From assembly GCF_016892605.1 (NCBI RefSeq), contig NZ_JAFEMV010000001.1, positions 186,001 through 250,000 of the forward strand: a stretch of 64,000 nucleotides of DNA. Reading direction: 5' to 3'. The DNA is from Desemzia sp. RIT 804. GTDB taxonomy: Bacteria; Bacillota; Bacilli; Lactobacillales; Carnobacteriaceae. How positions within the stretch are numbered: the first letter of the stretch is position 1; each line of letters starts with the position of its first letter. Below the pieces are notes generated by a model. It was not told the DNA's origin, made no database searches, and saw only the letters and a program-made list of their open reading frames with translations. This document shows, one piece after another, positions 38,460-47,554 of the stretch. The position numbers and the translations under genes were made by a program.

Positions 38460-40589
38460 ATGAAACGCGTTATTTTAGCAGAGAAACCTTCTCAAGCTCA
38501 AGCCTACGCTGAGTCATTTGGTAAATTCTCCAAAAAAGATGGATATATCGTGTTGCATTCATCTAACGATATCATCACGTGGGGTTTCGGACATTTAGTG
38601 GAGCTATCTCCTCCAGATGAATACAAACAAGAATGGAAAAAATGGGATATGAAAGAACTGCCTATTGTTCCGCAACAATTTAAATTTAAAGTTGGCCCAG
38701 GAAAAGTAAAACAATTTCAAGTAGTCAAAAAACTGTTAAAAGAAGCAGATCAAATTGTGATTGCAACCGATAGTGATCGAGAAGGGGAGAATATCGCTCG
38801 CTCGATAATTAGTCAAGCGAAAGCAGGCAATAAAGAAATCAAGCGATTGTGGATCAACTCCTTGGAATCGGATGAGATCCAAAAAGGATTCAATGATTTA
38901 AGAGATGGAAAAGACTTTTACTCTTCTTATATTGAAGCACAGACTAGACAAATCAGTGATTGGCTCGTAGGCATTAACTTATCTCGTTTGTACACCTTAT
39001 CGCTGCAGAAAAAAGGGATCAATGAAGGAGTTTTTAGCGTAGGACGTGTCCAAACACCGACTTTGTACATGATTTACACTCGTCAAAAAGAAATTGAAGC
39101 TTTTATTCCTAAACCGTTTTATGAATTGCATGCTACCGTAACAGCTGAAAATGGGACATTTAAAGCCAAACACAATAAAAAATTTCAAACAAAAAAAGAA
39201 TTGCAAGAGTTGATACAAAAACATGGATTACGAGCGAACAATCCGGGCACTGTTACCGAGATAAAAACCAAAAGAATTGCACAACCGTCGCCTTATCTAT
39301 TTTCTTTAAGTGATTTGCAAAGCCTTATTAATAAGAAATACAAAGTAAGTCCTTCCGACACTTTAAAACATGTACAGTCGCTGTATGAAGCTAAATTATT
39401 GAGCTATCCACGAAGTGATTGCCGTCATATCACTGATTCAGAATTTTACTATCTGCTCGATAAAATGGAAGCTTATCAAGGTGTGTTGAACTATACCATT
39501 GACAAGCCTAATAAAAGTAAGCGCAAACGTTATGTTGATGGATCGAAAGTTCAAGAGCATTATGCTATTATACCTACAAAAAAGGTTCCTACAAAAAATG
39601 ATTTAGCTAAACTTTCTTCTATTCAAAAAGAAATTTATTTTACAGTATTGAAGCGAACGATGGCAATGTTCGAAACAGATTATCAATATGATGAAACTAT
39701 TGTTACGATTGACATTAAAGAGCTGCCTTTTATCAGCAAAGGGAAAACGATCTTAGACCAAGGTTGGAGGAGACTAGAATTTCCCGCAAGTAAAAAAGCA
39801 GAAAAAGAAGAGAATAATGAGCTGCCCATACTGAAGGAAAAAGAAATTGTTGAATCTGAGTTGAATACATCAGAAGGGTTTACTTCGCCACCCAAGCCTT
39901 ATACGGAAGGAACTTTGATCACGGCAATGAAAACATGTGGCAAAGAACTAGACAATGAAGAGGACAAAGAAGTTTTGAAAGCGACAGAAGGAATTGGAAC
40001 AGAGGCTACAAGAGCGAATGTGCTTGAAACATTAAAAAAACAACACTACATTGATATTCAAAAAAATATTGTGTTCGTTACTCCAAAAGGAAAGATACTC
40101 TGTCAAGCGGTAGAGAATACATTGTTAAGCAGTCCTGAGATGACAGCCAAATGGGAAACTTATTTAAAAAAAATAAAAAAAGCAGAAGGTACGCAACAGG
40201 CTTTCTTAATTAATATAGAAAAATTTATCCATCATACCATCACATCCAGTGCCCAAGTTATGGAAAATAGCGACTGGTCTAACCAGATAAGTTCCTTAAT
40301 TCCTGAAAAAAAAGCAGTTGGGACATGTCCAATATGTAAGCAAGCAATGATAGACAAAGGGAAATTTTATGGTTGCCAAGGGTATAGCAACGGTTGCACG
40401 TTCACATTACCAAAACGTTTTATAGGTAAAATATTGACTGAAGCAACTATCAAAAAGCTGTTATCTAGAAAAGAAACTACAATATTAAAAGGATTCAAAA
40501 AAAAGAACGGACAAACTTTTTCAGCTGCTCTTAGATTGAACGCTGAGTACAAGCTAGAATTTATACCGTATGAAAAAACCAAGAAATAA
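38460..40589 (+). CDS. topB: DNA topoisomerase III
   Basis: 709 residues from the ATG at 38460; an in-frame GTG at 38451 is only two bases from AAGGA at 38444-38448, so the ATG is preferred. Type IA topoisomerase that decatenates and relaxes DNA. The Toprim site is TDSDREGENIARSII and the active tyrosine lies in LLSYPRSDCRHI. A C-terminal zinc-finger-like stretch, CPICKQ with a later GCQGYSNGC, is present. Size and sequence fit the chromosomal TopB of Firmicutes, not a plasmid relative, though plasmid TopB cannot be excluded on length alone. Confidence 0.94.
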   Translation: MKRVILAEKPSQAQAYAESFGKFSKKDGYIVLHSSNDIITWGFGHLVELSPPDEYKQEWKKWDMKELPIVPQQFKFKVGPGKVKQFQVVKKLLKEADQIVIATDSDREGENIARSIISQAKAGNKEIKRLWINSLESDEIQKGFNDLRDGKDFYSSYIEAQTRQISDWLVGINLSRLYTLSLQKKGINEGVFSVGRVQTPTLYMIYTRQKEIEAFIPKPFYELHATVTAENGTFKAKHNKKFQTKKELQELIQKHGLRANNPGTVTEIKTKRIAQPSPYLFSLSDLQSLINKKYKVSPSDTLKHVQSLYEAKLLSYPRSDCRHITDSEFYYLLDKMEAYQGVLNYTIDKPNKSKRKRYVDGSKVQEHYAIIPTKKVPTKNDLAKLSSIQKEIYFTVLKRTMAMFETDYQYDETIVTIDIKELPFISKGKTILDQGWRRLEFPASKKAEKEENNELPILKEKEIVESELNTSEGFTSPPKPYTEGTLITAMKTCGKELDNEEDKEVLKATEGIGTEATRANVLETLKKQHYIDIQKNIVFVTPKGKILCQAVENTLLSSPEMTAKWETYLKKIKKAEGTQQAFLINIEKFIHHTITSSAQVMENSDWSNQISSLIPEKKAVGTCPICKQAMIDKGKFYGCQGYSNGCTFTLPKRFIGKILTEATIKKLLSRKETTILKGFKKKNGQTFSAALRLNAEYKLEFIPYEKTKK

Positions 40590-40946
40590 AGCGAATAAGC
40601 GAAAATAAGTGACTGGTAAAATAGGATCACAGCCTTCTCTTTTTAATTAAGTTGTGCTTTTTAAAGCACTCTGTACGCTTGACCACAGATCTCTATGGAA
40701 ACGCCCACTATGGAATTTTTTCTCATAGTGGGCGTTTTGCTTATATTCAGGTGCTGCAATGTCTGCTTCTCGCTCTTTTTTTACTGTTGATTTGAAAAAA
40801 TCACAACTGAGAAAAGTCAGAAGTTGATCTCTTGAAAAAGTTACAGGAAAAACAAGTTTGAAAACAAAAAAGCCGCCTTTCATTCTCAAACTCTTTAGCT
40901 TATACTAAAACTACAGAAAAATTACATAGAATGGAGTATATGAAAA
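40590..40946. other. Intergenic region between topB and M42 peptidase 2
   Basis: Holds the topB terminator hairpin at 40699-40738 and a TATACT-type -10 near 40903 that could drive the peptidase gene. The rest is AT-rich and I see no coding signal. Confidence 0.5.
40699..40742 (+). terminator. topB terminator
   Basis: AAACGCCCACTATG pairs with CATAGTGGGCGTTT and is followed by T residues. Confidence 0.85.
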
Positions 40947-41981
40947 ATGCCTGAAAAAACAATTGATGTAGTTAAAAATTTAACCACTATTCCTTCCCCA
41001 ACTGGAAATACGTATGAGATCATTGCATCGATCCAATCTACTTTGGAAGAAGCCGGATATCAACCGATCATTAATCGGAAAGGTAGTTTGATGGTTACAG
41101 TAGAGGGAGAAGACACAGAACAAGAACGATTCATCACTGCTCATGTTGATACACTCGGAGCGATGGTACGTGCTATCAAACCAGATGGCCGTTTGAAAAT
41201 CGATTTGATTGGTGGATTCCGGTTCAATGCTATTGAAGGGGAATATTGTACTATTCATACAACAAACGGAACTACTTATTCCGGAACGATCCTGATGCAC
41301 CAAACGAGTGTACACGTATATAAAGATGCAGGAGAAGCAGAACGAAACCAGGACAACATAGAAGTTAGAATAGACGAAAAGGTAATGACTGCTGAAGAAA
41401 CAAAGGATCTGGGAATTTCAGTCGGAGATTTTATCAGCTTTGATGCGCGTACTGAAATTACAGAAACAGGTTTTATCAAGTCTCGTCACTTAGACGATAA
41501 AGTAAGTGTGGCTATCCTGATTCAATTCTTAAAGAAAATAAAGATAGACAATAATAAATTGCCACATACTACTTATTTCTTTATTTCAAATAATGAAGAA
41601 ATAGGTTATGGAGGAAATTCAAATATCTCAGACAAAGTAGTAGAATACTTAGCAGTAGACATGGGAGCCATGGGTGATGACCAGCAAACGGATGAATATT
41701 CTGTCTCAATTTGTGTGAAAGATGCTAGTGGACCTTATCATTATGAGTTTAGAAAAAAACTGACTGAACTTTGTGAAAAAAATAAAATTCCTTACCAGTT
41801 AGATATTTATCCTTATTATGGTAGTGATGCTTCAGCAGCGATGAAAGCTGGTGCTGATGTACGACACGCGTTGATTGGCGCAGGTATTGATGCTAGCCAT
41901 GCGTACGAGAGAACACATAATGACTCTATTGTTGCTACTGAGCAATTAGTAGAAAATTATTTATTTTCTGAAATAAACTAA
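40947..41981 (+). CDS. M42 family metallopeptidase 2
   Basis: 344 residues. Metal ligands are seen in TAHVDTLGAMV, SRHLDDKVSVAIL, FISNNEEIGYGG, VDMGAMG and the late ASHAYERTHNDS. This is a second M42 enzyme, clearly different from the one at 20830. It may act on other peptides or N-terminal acyl residues. GGAG at 40931-40934 serves the ATG. It is followed by an AI-2E family gene 38 bases on. Confidence 0.88.
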   Translation: MPEKTIDVVKNLTTIPSPTGNTYEIIASIQSTLEEAGYQPIINRKGSLMVTVEGEDTEQERFITAHVDTLGAMVRAIKPDGRLKIDLIGGFRFNAIEGEYCTIHTTNGTTYSGTILMHQTSVHVYKDAGEAERNQDNIEVRIDEKVMTAEETKDLGISVGDFISFDARTEITETGFIKSRHLDDKVSVAILIQFLKKIKIDNNKLPHTTYFFISNNEEIGYGGNSNISDKVVEYLAVDMGAMGDDQQTDEYSVSICVKDASGPYHYEFRKKLTELCEKNKIPYQLDIYPYYGSDASAAMKAGADVRHALIGAGIDASHAYERTHNDSIVATEQLVENYLFSEIN

Positions 41982-42019
41982 AAAAACCAATTACCTTTCG
42001 TGAAAGAGGAATACAAAAT

Positions 42020-43144
42020 ATGAAAAAAATGAAAGATTCTAAGTTAATGTTCTGGTCAGTTTGGCTATTGATAGTGGTTACTATTATTTTTATCATGACA
42101 AAAATCGACTTTTTATTTTTTCCAGTCACCACCTTTATTGCCACACTATTTATGCCTATTCTTACTGCAGGTTTTCTTTATTATTTATTGACCCCAATTG
42201 TTTCTTTGTTGGAAAAAATAAATATCAAAAGAAAATTCGCTACTCCTATTGTGCTGCTGGCTTTTATCAGTATTGTGATCATTCTTATTTTGACATTGAT
42301 TCCAGCTATACTAGCTCAGGTTGGTCAGCTATTAGAAAATTTACCAAAAGTAGTCAGTAGTTTAGAGATGCAAGTGGCTAAATTAGAAGAGCAAGATTGG
42401 TTTAAGGAAATCAACGTCACTGAAATTGTGGATTCATTTGGATTGACGATGAGAAATGTATCAAACTTTTTGATCTCAAATGTCACCACAAGCTTGAGTT
42501 CGTTAGTGGGAATCGTAGCCAATACAGCTATTTTTGTAGTTACAGTCCCGATTATGTTGTTTTACATGTTCCGCGATGGCAGTAAGCTGCCTCAATCAAT
42601 CTCACGTTTCTTACCAACTGAATACCGCACAGAAATGATTGGTTTAATGGGGCAAATGAACGATACCATTTCATCATATATTAGTGGACAAGCTTTGGTG
42701 TGTTTATTCATTGGTATATTTACTTACCTAGGATATTTGCTCATAGGTCAACCTTATGCGTTGCTTCTGGGATTAATTGCTGGAGTAACTAATATTATTC
42801 CTTATCTCGGACCATTTATTGGAGCGGCACCAGCCGTTGTATTAGCTTTTACTATCTCACCTGCTCAAGCTTTGAAAGTTGCTTTAGTGGTATTAGTTAT
42901 TCAACAGATCGAAAGCAACTTAGTTTCGCCTAATATTATTGGGAAAACACTAGATATCCATCCATTAACAATCATCGTATTGTTATTAGTGGCAGGAAAC
43001 TTAGCAGGAGTGTTGGGGATGATTACAGCTGTACCAACTTATGCAGTTACCAAAACAATTATTATTTATGTACACAACATGTATAAACTCAGAAAAGAGT
43101 ACAAATATAAGAATTTGAAAGAAAATACACGAACTTCACAATAA
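42020..43144 (+). CDS. AI-2E family transporter (PerM/YdbI-like)
   Basis: 374 residues with about eight membrane segments, including LFPVTTFIATLFMPILTAGFLYYLL near the N-terminus and LGPFIGAAPAVVLAFTI in the core. The family was named for quorum-signal export; many members are instead Na+/H+ antiporters, so function is open. GAGGAATACA precedes the ATG. A Lys-rich C-terminal tail is present. Confidence 0.85.
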   Translation: MKKMKDSKLMFWSVWLLIVVTIIFIMTKIDFLFFPVTTFIATLFMPILTAGFLYYLLTPIVSLLEKINIKRKFATPIVLLAFISIVIILILTLIPAILAQVGQLLENLPKVVSSLEMQVAKLEEQDWFKEINVTEIVDSFGLTMRNVSNFLISNVTTSLSSLVGIVANTAIFVVTVPIMLFYMFRDGSKLPQSISRFLPTEYRTEMIGLMGQMNDTISSYISGQALVCLFIGIFTYLGYLLIGQPYALLLGLIAGVTNIIPYLGPFIGAAPAVVLAFTISPAQALKVALVVLVIQQIESNLVSPNIIGKTLDIHPLTIIVLLLVAGNLAGVLGMITAVPTYAVTKTIIIYVHNMYKLRKEYKYKNLKENTRTSQ

Positions 43145-43149
43145 AAGGA

Positions 43150-43179
43150 TTGACACATTTGTGAAAGATGTAGTATTCT
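43150..43179 (+). promoter_or_regulatory. nox promoter
   Basis: TTGACA at 43150-43155, an 18-base spacer and TATTCT at 43174-43179. TTGTGAAA at 43159-43166 resembles half a Rex site, which would suit an NADH-responsive gene, but the second half is poor. Confidence 0.6.
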
Positions 43180-43264
43180 GTACCCTGTGAATGAGAATTG
43201 ATTTTGTTCTCGTTTATCAAATACCGAAATTGGACCTAAAAGTGGTCTACCAGGAGGATTCACA

Positions 43265-44632
43265 ATGAAAGTAATAGTAGTAGGTTGTACGCATGCTGGA
43301 ACATCAGCGGTTAAAACAATTCTTAATGAACATCCCAATACAGAAGTAACAGTTTTTGAACGTAATGACAATGTGTCATTCTTATCATGTGGAATTGCTC
43401 TTTATGTAGGTGGGGTTGTGAAAGATCCAGCAGGACTATTTTATTCAAATCCTGAAGAGTTAACTTCAATGGGTGCAACAGTACACATGGAGCACGATGT
43501 TAAAAAAATTGATACTGTGGCTAAAAAAGTTGTTGTAGAAAACATGAAAACTGGAGAAGTTTTCGAAGAATCTTATGACAAACTTGTTAATACTACAGGT
43601 TCATGGCCGATTGTTCCACCTATTTCTGGAATTGATTCTAAAAATATCTTGTTGTGTAAAAATTACAATCAAGCAAACGAAATTATTCGTCAAGCTAAAG
43701 ATAAACAAAAAGTAGTTATCGTTGGTGGAGGATACATTGGTATTGAGTTAGTTGAAGCATTTGCTGAAGCTGGTAAAGATGTTACCTTAATTGATGGTTT
43801 AGATAGAATTTTAAATAAATATTTAGATCCTGAATTTACAGATGTGCTGGAGCATGACTTACAAGAACGTGGCATTAAATTAGCTCTAAACCAAACTGTA
43901 AATGGTTTTGAAGCTAACGAAAATGGCGAAGTAAGCAAAGTAGTCACTTCTGAAGGTTCATTTGAAACTGAAATGGTTATCATGTGTGTTGGATTCCGTC
44001 CAAACAATGAATTATTGAAAGATCAAGTAGATATGCTGCCAAATGGTGCTATTTTGGTTGACGAGTACATGAGAACGAGCAATGAAGATGTATACGCAGC
44101 TGGAGACAGTTGTGCAGTACATTATAATCCAAATGGTGGATCTGCTTATATTCCATTAGCTACGAATGCTGTTCGTATGGGAACATTAGTGGGTAAAAAC
44201 ATTGTTGAGCCAACTGTTAAATACCGTGGTACTCAATCTACTTCTGGTCTATACTTATTTGGATTCAACATTGGCTCTACAGGAGTAAATGTGAACAGTG
44301 CTTCTCACTTTGGATTAGATGTACGTTCAGTTGTAGTAGAAGACTTCTACCGTCCTGAATTTATGCCAACAAATGAAAAAGTATTGATGAAATTAGTGTA
44401 TGAAGTAGGAACAAATCGTATCGTGGGTGGACAAGTAATGTCTAAATACGATATCACACAATCTGCTAATACATTATCATTGGCTGTTCAAAATAAAATG
44501 ACTATTGAAGACCTGGCTTACGTTGATTTCTTCTTCCAACCAGTATTCGATCGTCCTTGGAATTACTTGAACTTACTTGCTCAAGCTGCTGTAGAACAAG
44601 AAAGAAAACTTAAAGTTGAAGTAACAGTTTAA
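43265..44632 (+). CDS. nox: NADH oxidase (FAD-dependent, CoA-disulfide reductase family)
   Basis: 455 residues. Water-forming NADH oxidases of lactic acid bacteria reduce O2 and regenerate NAD+. FAD-binding GCTHAGTSAVKTIL lies at the N-terminus, SFLSCGIALYVGG carries the redox Cys near residue 42, and the NAD-binding IVGGGYIGIELVEAFAEAG lies at about 153. The C-terminal dimer domain is present. NADH peroxidase shares these motifs, so peroxidase activity is an alternative. AGGAGGATT precedes the ATG. Confidence 0.92.
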   Translation: MKVIVVGCTHAGTSAVKTILNEHPNTEVTVFERNDNVSFLSCGIALYVGGVVKDPAGLFYSNPEELTSMGATVHMEHDVKKIDTVAKKVVVENMKTGEVFEESYDKLVNTTGSWPIVPPISGIDSKNILLCKNYNQANEIIRQAKDKQKVVIVGGGYIGIELVEAFAEAGKDVTLIDGLDRILNKYLDPEFTDVLEHDLQERGIKLALNQTVNGFEANENGEVSKVVTSEGSFETEMVIMCVGFRPNNELLKDQVDMLPNGAILVDEYMRTSNEDVYAAGDSCAVHYNPNGGSAYIPLATNAVRMGTLVGKNIVEPTVKYRGTQSTSGLYLFGFNIGSTGVNVNSASHFGLDVRSVVVEDFYRPEFMPTNEKVLMKLVYEVGTNRIVGGQVMSKYDITQSANTLSLAVQNKMTIEDLAYVDFFFQPVFDRPWNYLNLLAQAAVEQERKLKVEVTV

Positions 44633-44648
44633 GAAATAGAATAACATT

Positions 44649-44680
44649 AAAATGGCTGGGTTCTTTCCAGCCATTTTTTT
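44649..44680 (+). terminator. nox terminator
   Basis: AAAATGGCTGG pairs with CCAGCCATTTT and is followed by T residues. Confidence 0.9.
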
Positions 44681-44921
44681 ATGCTTATTTGAGTAATATA
44701 GAGATGCTGACAGTAACTAATATTTGGCTCGCTCTCAGTTTTAAATTATGGTATAATACATTAGTTGTAGTTGGAATTTAACTAAAAAGTACGAATAAAA
44801 CTATCAGATATAGATAATTTGGTACACAAACGTCTATAGTAAAATTGGTTTTTCACGAGTGATCGTATTCATTTACTCAAATAAAAAATAAATAATCTAT
44901 TAAAAGAAGAGGGATTTAAAA

Positions 44922-46505
44922 ATGAAACAAACGTTAAAAGAGGAAGTATCGTCCCGTAGAACTTTTGCCATTATTTCCCATCCGGATGCTGGTAAAACGA
45001 CCATCACTGAACAGTTGCTGCTTTTTGGTGGAGCGATTCGTCAAGCTGGTACGGTAAAGGGGAAGAAAACTGGGAAATTTGCTAAATCTGATTGGATGGA
45101 AATTGAAAAACAACGTGGAATTTCTGTAACGAGTTCGGTGATGCAATTTGATTACCAAGACAAACGAATCAATATTTTGGATACACCGGGACATGAGGAC
45201 TTTTCAGAAGATACGTACCGTACTTTGATGGCCGTAGATAGTGCTGTCATGGTTATTGATAGTGCTAAAGGGATTGAACCACAAACGAAAAAACTTTTTA
45301 AAGTTTGTCGTATGAGAGGGATTCCTATATTCACATTCATCAATAAATTAGACCGTGATGGAAGAGAACCGCTGGATTTGATTGACGAGTTAGAAGAAGT
45401 GTTGGAAATCGATGCTTATCCTATGAATTGGCCAATTGGTATGGGTAAAGGATTGCTCGGACTATATGATTTGTACAATAATCGTGTAGAAGTCCACCGT
45501 CCTGAAATAAACGGAGTAAACGGCGAATCTTACGCTCCTTTAGATGAAGATGGCGAAATCATTGGAGAACATCCGCTTAAACAATATAGTGTGTACAATC
45601 AAGCGCTTGAAGATGCGCAGTTACTCAGCGAAGCAGGAAATGATTTTTCAAGAGAGAAAATACTAGCTGGAGAATTGACACCTGTATTTTTCGGATCCGC
45701 TTTAACGAACTTCGGAGTACAAACATTCTTAGATACTTATTTAGAATTTGCTCCAGGTCCTTCTGCTCATGAAACGAAAGCAGAAGAGAACGTTGATCCT
45801 GCTGATGACAAGTTTTCAGGTTTTATTTTTAAAATCCAAGCAAATATGAATCCGGCTCATCGTGATCGAATTGCGTTCGTCCGTATTTGTTCCGGTAAAT
45901 TTGAACGTGGTATGGATGTTACTCTTGCTAGGACTGCTAAGAAAATGAGATTATCTAATTCAACTCAATTTATGGCTGAAACACGTGAGACAGTGGAACA
46001 TGCAGTTGCTGGAGATATTATTGGTCTATACGATACTGGTAACTTCCAAATCGGAGATACTATTTATGAAAATAATTTAAAAGTAGAGTTTGAAGATCTT
46101 CCACAATTTACGCCTGAGTTGTTTATGAAAGTTTCGGCTAAAAACGTAATGAAACAAAAGTCTTTCCACAAAGGCGTGCAACAATTGGTTCAAGAAGGAG
46201 CCATCCAATTGTACAAAACTTACCATACAGAGGACTACATCATTGGAGCTGTAGGACAATTACAATTTGAAGTATTTCAACATAGAATGCTGAATGAGTA
46301 TAATTCTGAGATTATTATGACTCCTATGGGAACTAAGATCGCGCGTTGGATAGACGAGAAAGACTTAGATGAAAATATGTCATCTAGTCGAAATATCTTG
46401 GCTAAAGATCGATTCGATAATCCGCTATTCTTATTCGAGAATGAATTTGCTATGCGCTGGTTCTCAGATAAATATCCAAATGTCGAGCTAAAAAGTTTAC
46501 TGTAA
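44922..46505 (+). CDS. prfC: Peptide chain release factor 3
   Basis: 527 residues. RF3 is a GTPase that removes RF1 and RF2 from the ribosome after termination. G1 is [32 protein letters not shown] is G3; [12 protein letters not shown] is G4. The start has GAAGAGGGA upstream. An extended -10, TGGTATAAT (TATAAT at 44752-44757), about 165 bases upstream may be its promoter. PrfC is not present in all Firmicutes; here it stands alone between nox and a coding-poor gap. Confidence 0.95.
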   Translation: MKQTLKEEVSSRRTFAIISHPDAGKTTITEQLLLFGGAIRQAGTVKGKKTGKFAKSDWMEIEKQRGISVTSSVMQFDYQDKRINILDTPGHEDFSEDTYRTLMAVDSAVMVIDSAKGIEPQTKKLFKVCRMRGIPIFTFINKLDRDGREPLDLIDELEEVLEIDAYPMNWPIGMGKGLLGLYDLYNNRVEVHRPEINGVNGESYAPLDEDGEIIGEHPLKQYSVYNQALEDAQLLSEAGNDFSREKILAGELTPVFFGSALTNFGVQTFLDTYLEFAPGPSAHETKAEENVDPADDKFSGFIFKIQANMNPAHRDRIAFVRICSGKFERGMDVTLARTAKKMRLSNSTQFMAETRETVEHAVAGDIIGLYDTGNFQIGDTIYENNLKVEFEDLPQFTPELFMKVSAKNVMKQKSFHKGVQQLVQEGAIQLYKTYHTEDYIIGAVGQLQFEVFQHRMLNEYNSEIIMTPMGTKIARWIDEKDLDENMSSSRNILAKDRFDNPLFLFENEFAMRWFSDKYPNVELKSLL

Positions 46506-46538
46506 GAAGAGACAGCTTTTAATTTTTTTACATTAATC

Positions 46539-46589
46539 AACACCTCTTTTCAATCTTATACATTATAGGATTGAAGAGAGGTGTTTTTA
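46539..46589 (+). terminator. prfC terminator
   Basis: AACACCTCTTTTCAATC pairs with the complementary sequence ending GGTGTT with a slight mismatch, followed by TTTTT. Confidence 0.85.
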
Positions 46590-46789
46590 GTTCCTTTAGT
46601 TTTTAATTTAAGAATTAGGCTTTTCGTCCAATTAAATAGTGCAGACTTTATACAAAAAGACGGTTGAGACATAAATATTCTTCATAGAGGAACTTTTATT
46701 TTAGAGAAATGAAGTGATTTCCCTTTGTTTTAAGTTAACCTAATCAAATAGTTAGGCGCGGGAAAAAATAAAAACTGGAAGACTATATT

Positions 46790-46888
46790 ATAAAAAAATT
46801 ATTTGGAGGAGTTCTCCTAAGCTGTATTCTACTATTAGCAGGATGTGCTGAGAATAATGATAATTGCACAGAACCGGAAAAAGCGTAG
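46790..46888 (+). pseudogene. Lipoprotein signal peptide remnant
   Basis: Reading from an ATA at 46790 gives IKKLFGGVLLSCILLLAGC, a classic lipoprotein signal with an LLAGC lipobox, then 13 more residues and a TAG. TGGAAGA lies upstream like a ribosome binding site, but no ATG, GTG or TTG start precedes the signal. It looks like a short lipoprotein gene that lost its start codon or a truncated remnant. No homolog was identified. Confidence 0.35.
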
Positions 46889-47047
46889 TTTGAGTACAAT
46901 TGTCGTTTTTGCTTGATGTGAAATTCTTGGGATGATCACAGTGGTAACAGGGGGTATTTTTTGAATAGTATCTATTCTGTCTCTGCGAAAAGGAATCGCG
47001 AGACCTGCTATCCAGCATAATAAAATAAGTTCATAACTAAATCTCAT

Positions 47048-47100
47048 AAAAACAGCTTGAAAACTGGACATTAGAAAGTCCTGTCTTCAAGCTGTTTTTA
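47048..47100 (-). terminator. Terminator of the DUF1827 gene
   Basis: AAAAACAGCTTGAA pairs with TTCAAGCTGTTTTT. The hairpin lies just past the end of the minus-strand gene. Confidence 0.8.
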
Positions 47101-47111
47101 TTTTGGGCAAG

Positions 47112-47387
47112 TCAAATTTTAACGGAAACTTCAACAAGATGAGGTGCAGGAAATATTTCAACTTCCTCAGGAGTAACGTTTAAGATATTTTCAATTGCAA
47201 AATGAATCTCGGAATTTTTTATATTCCGTTTTTTATTTTGTAGAATCACATCTTGATGGGTTGGAGCTCCAGAAAAAATGACCGTAGTGGGACCTAATGA
47301 AAAAACTTTTATAAAAACGGCATCTGTATTTTCTAATTGGCTATTTACCAAATGTGAGTGACTATTTGTTACATCGATTAATTTCAT
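47112..47387 (-). CDS. DUF1827 family protein
   Basis: 91 residues from the ATG at 47387, preceded by GAGGTGGAG. It begins MKLIDVTNSHSHLVNSQLEN, which I recognise as the DUF1827 family of Lactobacillales. No catalytic motif is visible, and its role is unknown. It lies 167 bases past the end of clpE on the same strand and has its own terminator. Confidence 0.8.
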   Translation of the reverse strand: MKLIDVTNSHSHLVNSQLENTDAVFIKVFSLGPTTVIFSGAPTHQDVILQNKKRNIKNSEIHFAIENILNVTPEEVEIFPAPHLVEVSVKI

Positions 47388-47471
47388 GTTCTCCACCTCA
47401 ATTATTAAAGAATTAGATTTATGTAACTTTATTATAAACCTCAGAAAAGCGTTTTACAAAAGATTATTGAT

Positions 47472-47523
47472 TAAAAAAGAAAAAACCTTCAAAGGATAGG
47501 CTAAACGCACTATCTTTTGAAGG
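47472..47523 (-). terminator. clpE terminator
   Basis: CCTTCAAAGGATAG pairs with CTATCTTTTGAAGG; on the minus strand it is followed by a T-run (the A-run at 47472-47485). Confidence 0.85.
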
Positions 47524-47554
47524 CGCAAAGATAAAAAAAATATCGTTTTGAGAA

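Larger units (their letters stand above)
46506..47111. other. Coding-poor gap between prfC and the DUF1827 gene
   Basis: Holds the prfC terminator at 46539-46589, a degraded lipoprotein-like frame at 46790-46888, and the terminator of the minus-strand DUF1827 gene at 47048-47100. Minus-strand frames in 46788-47071 have a hydrophobic run but no ribosome binding site. The region looks like decayed DNA. Confidence 0.5.

Noticed and set aside
40647-40889. Minus-strand frame of 80 residues after topB
   Set aside because: It covers the topB terminator, has low-complexity composition and no domain.
41935-42144. Small frames on either strand at the start of the AI-2E transporter gene
   Set aside because: Shadows of the membrane protein gene in other frames; no independent signals.
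46835-47071. Minus-strand 78-residue frame with a hydrophobic run
   Set aside because: No ribosome binding site at any start, overlaps the DUF1827 terminator; no recognised family. The membrane-like run is not enough.
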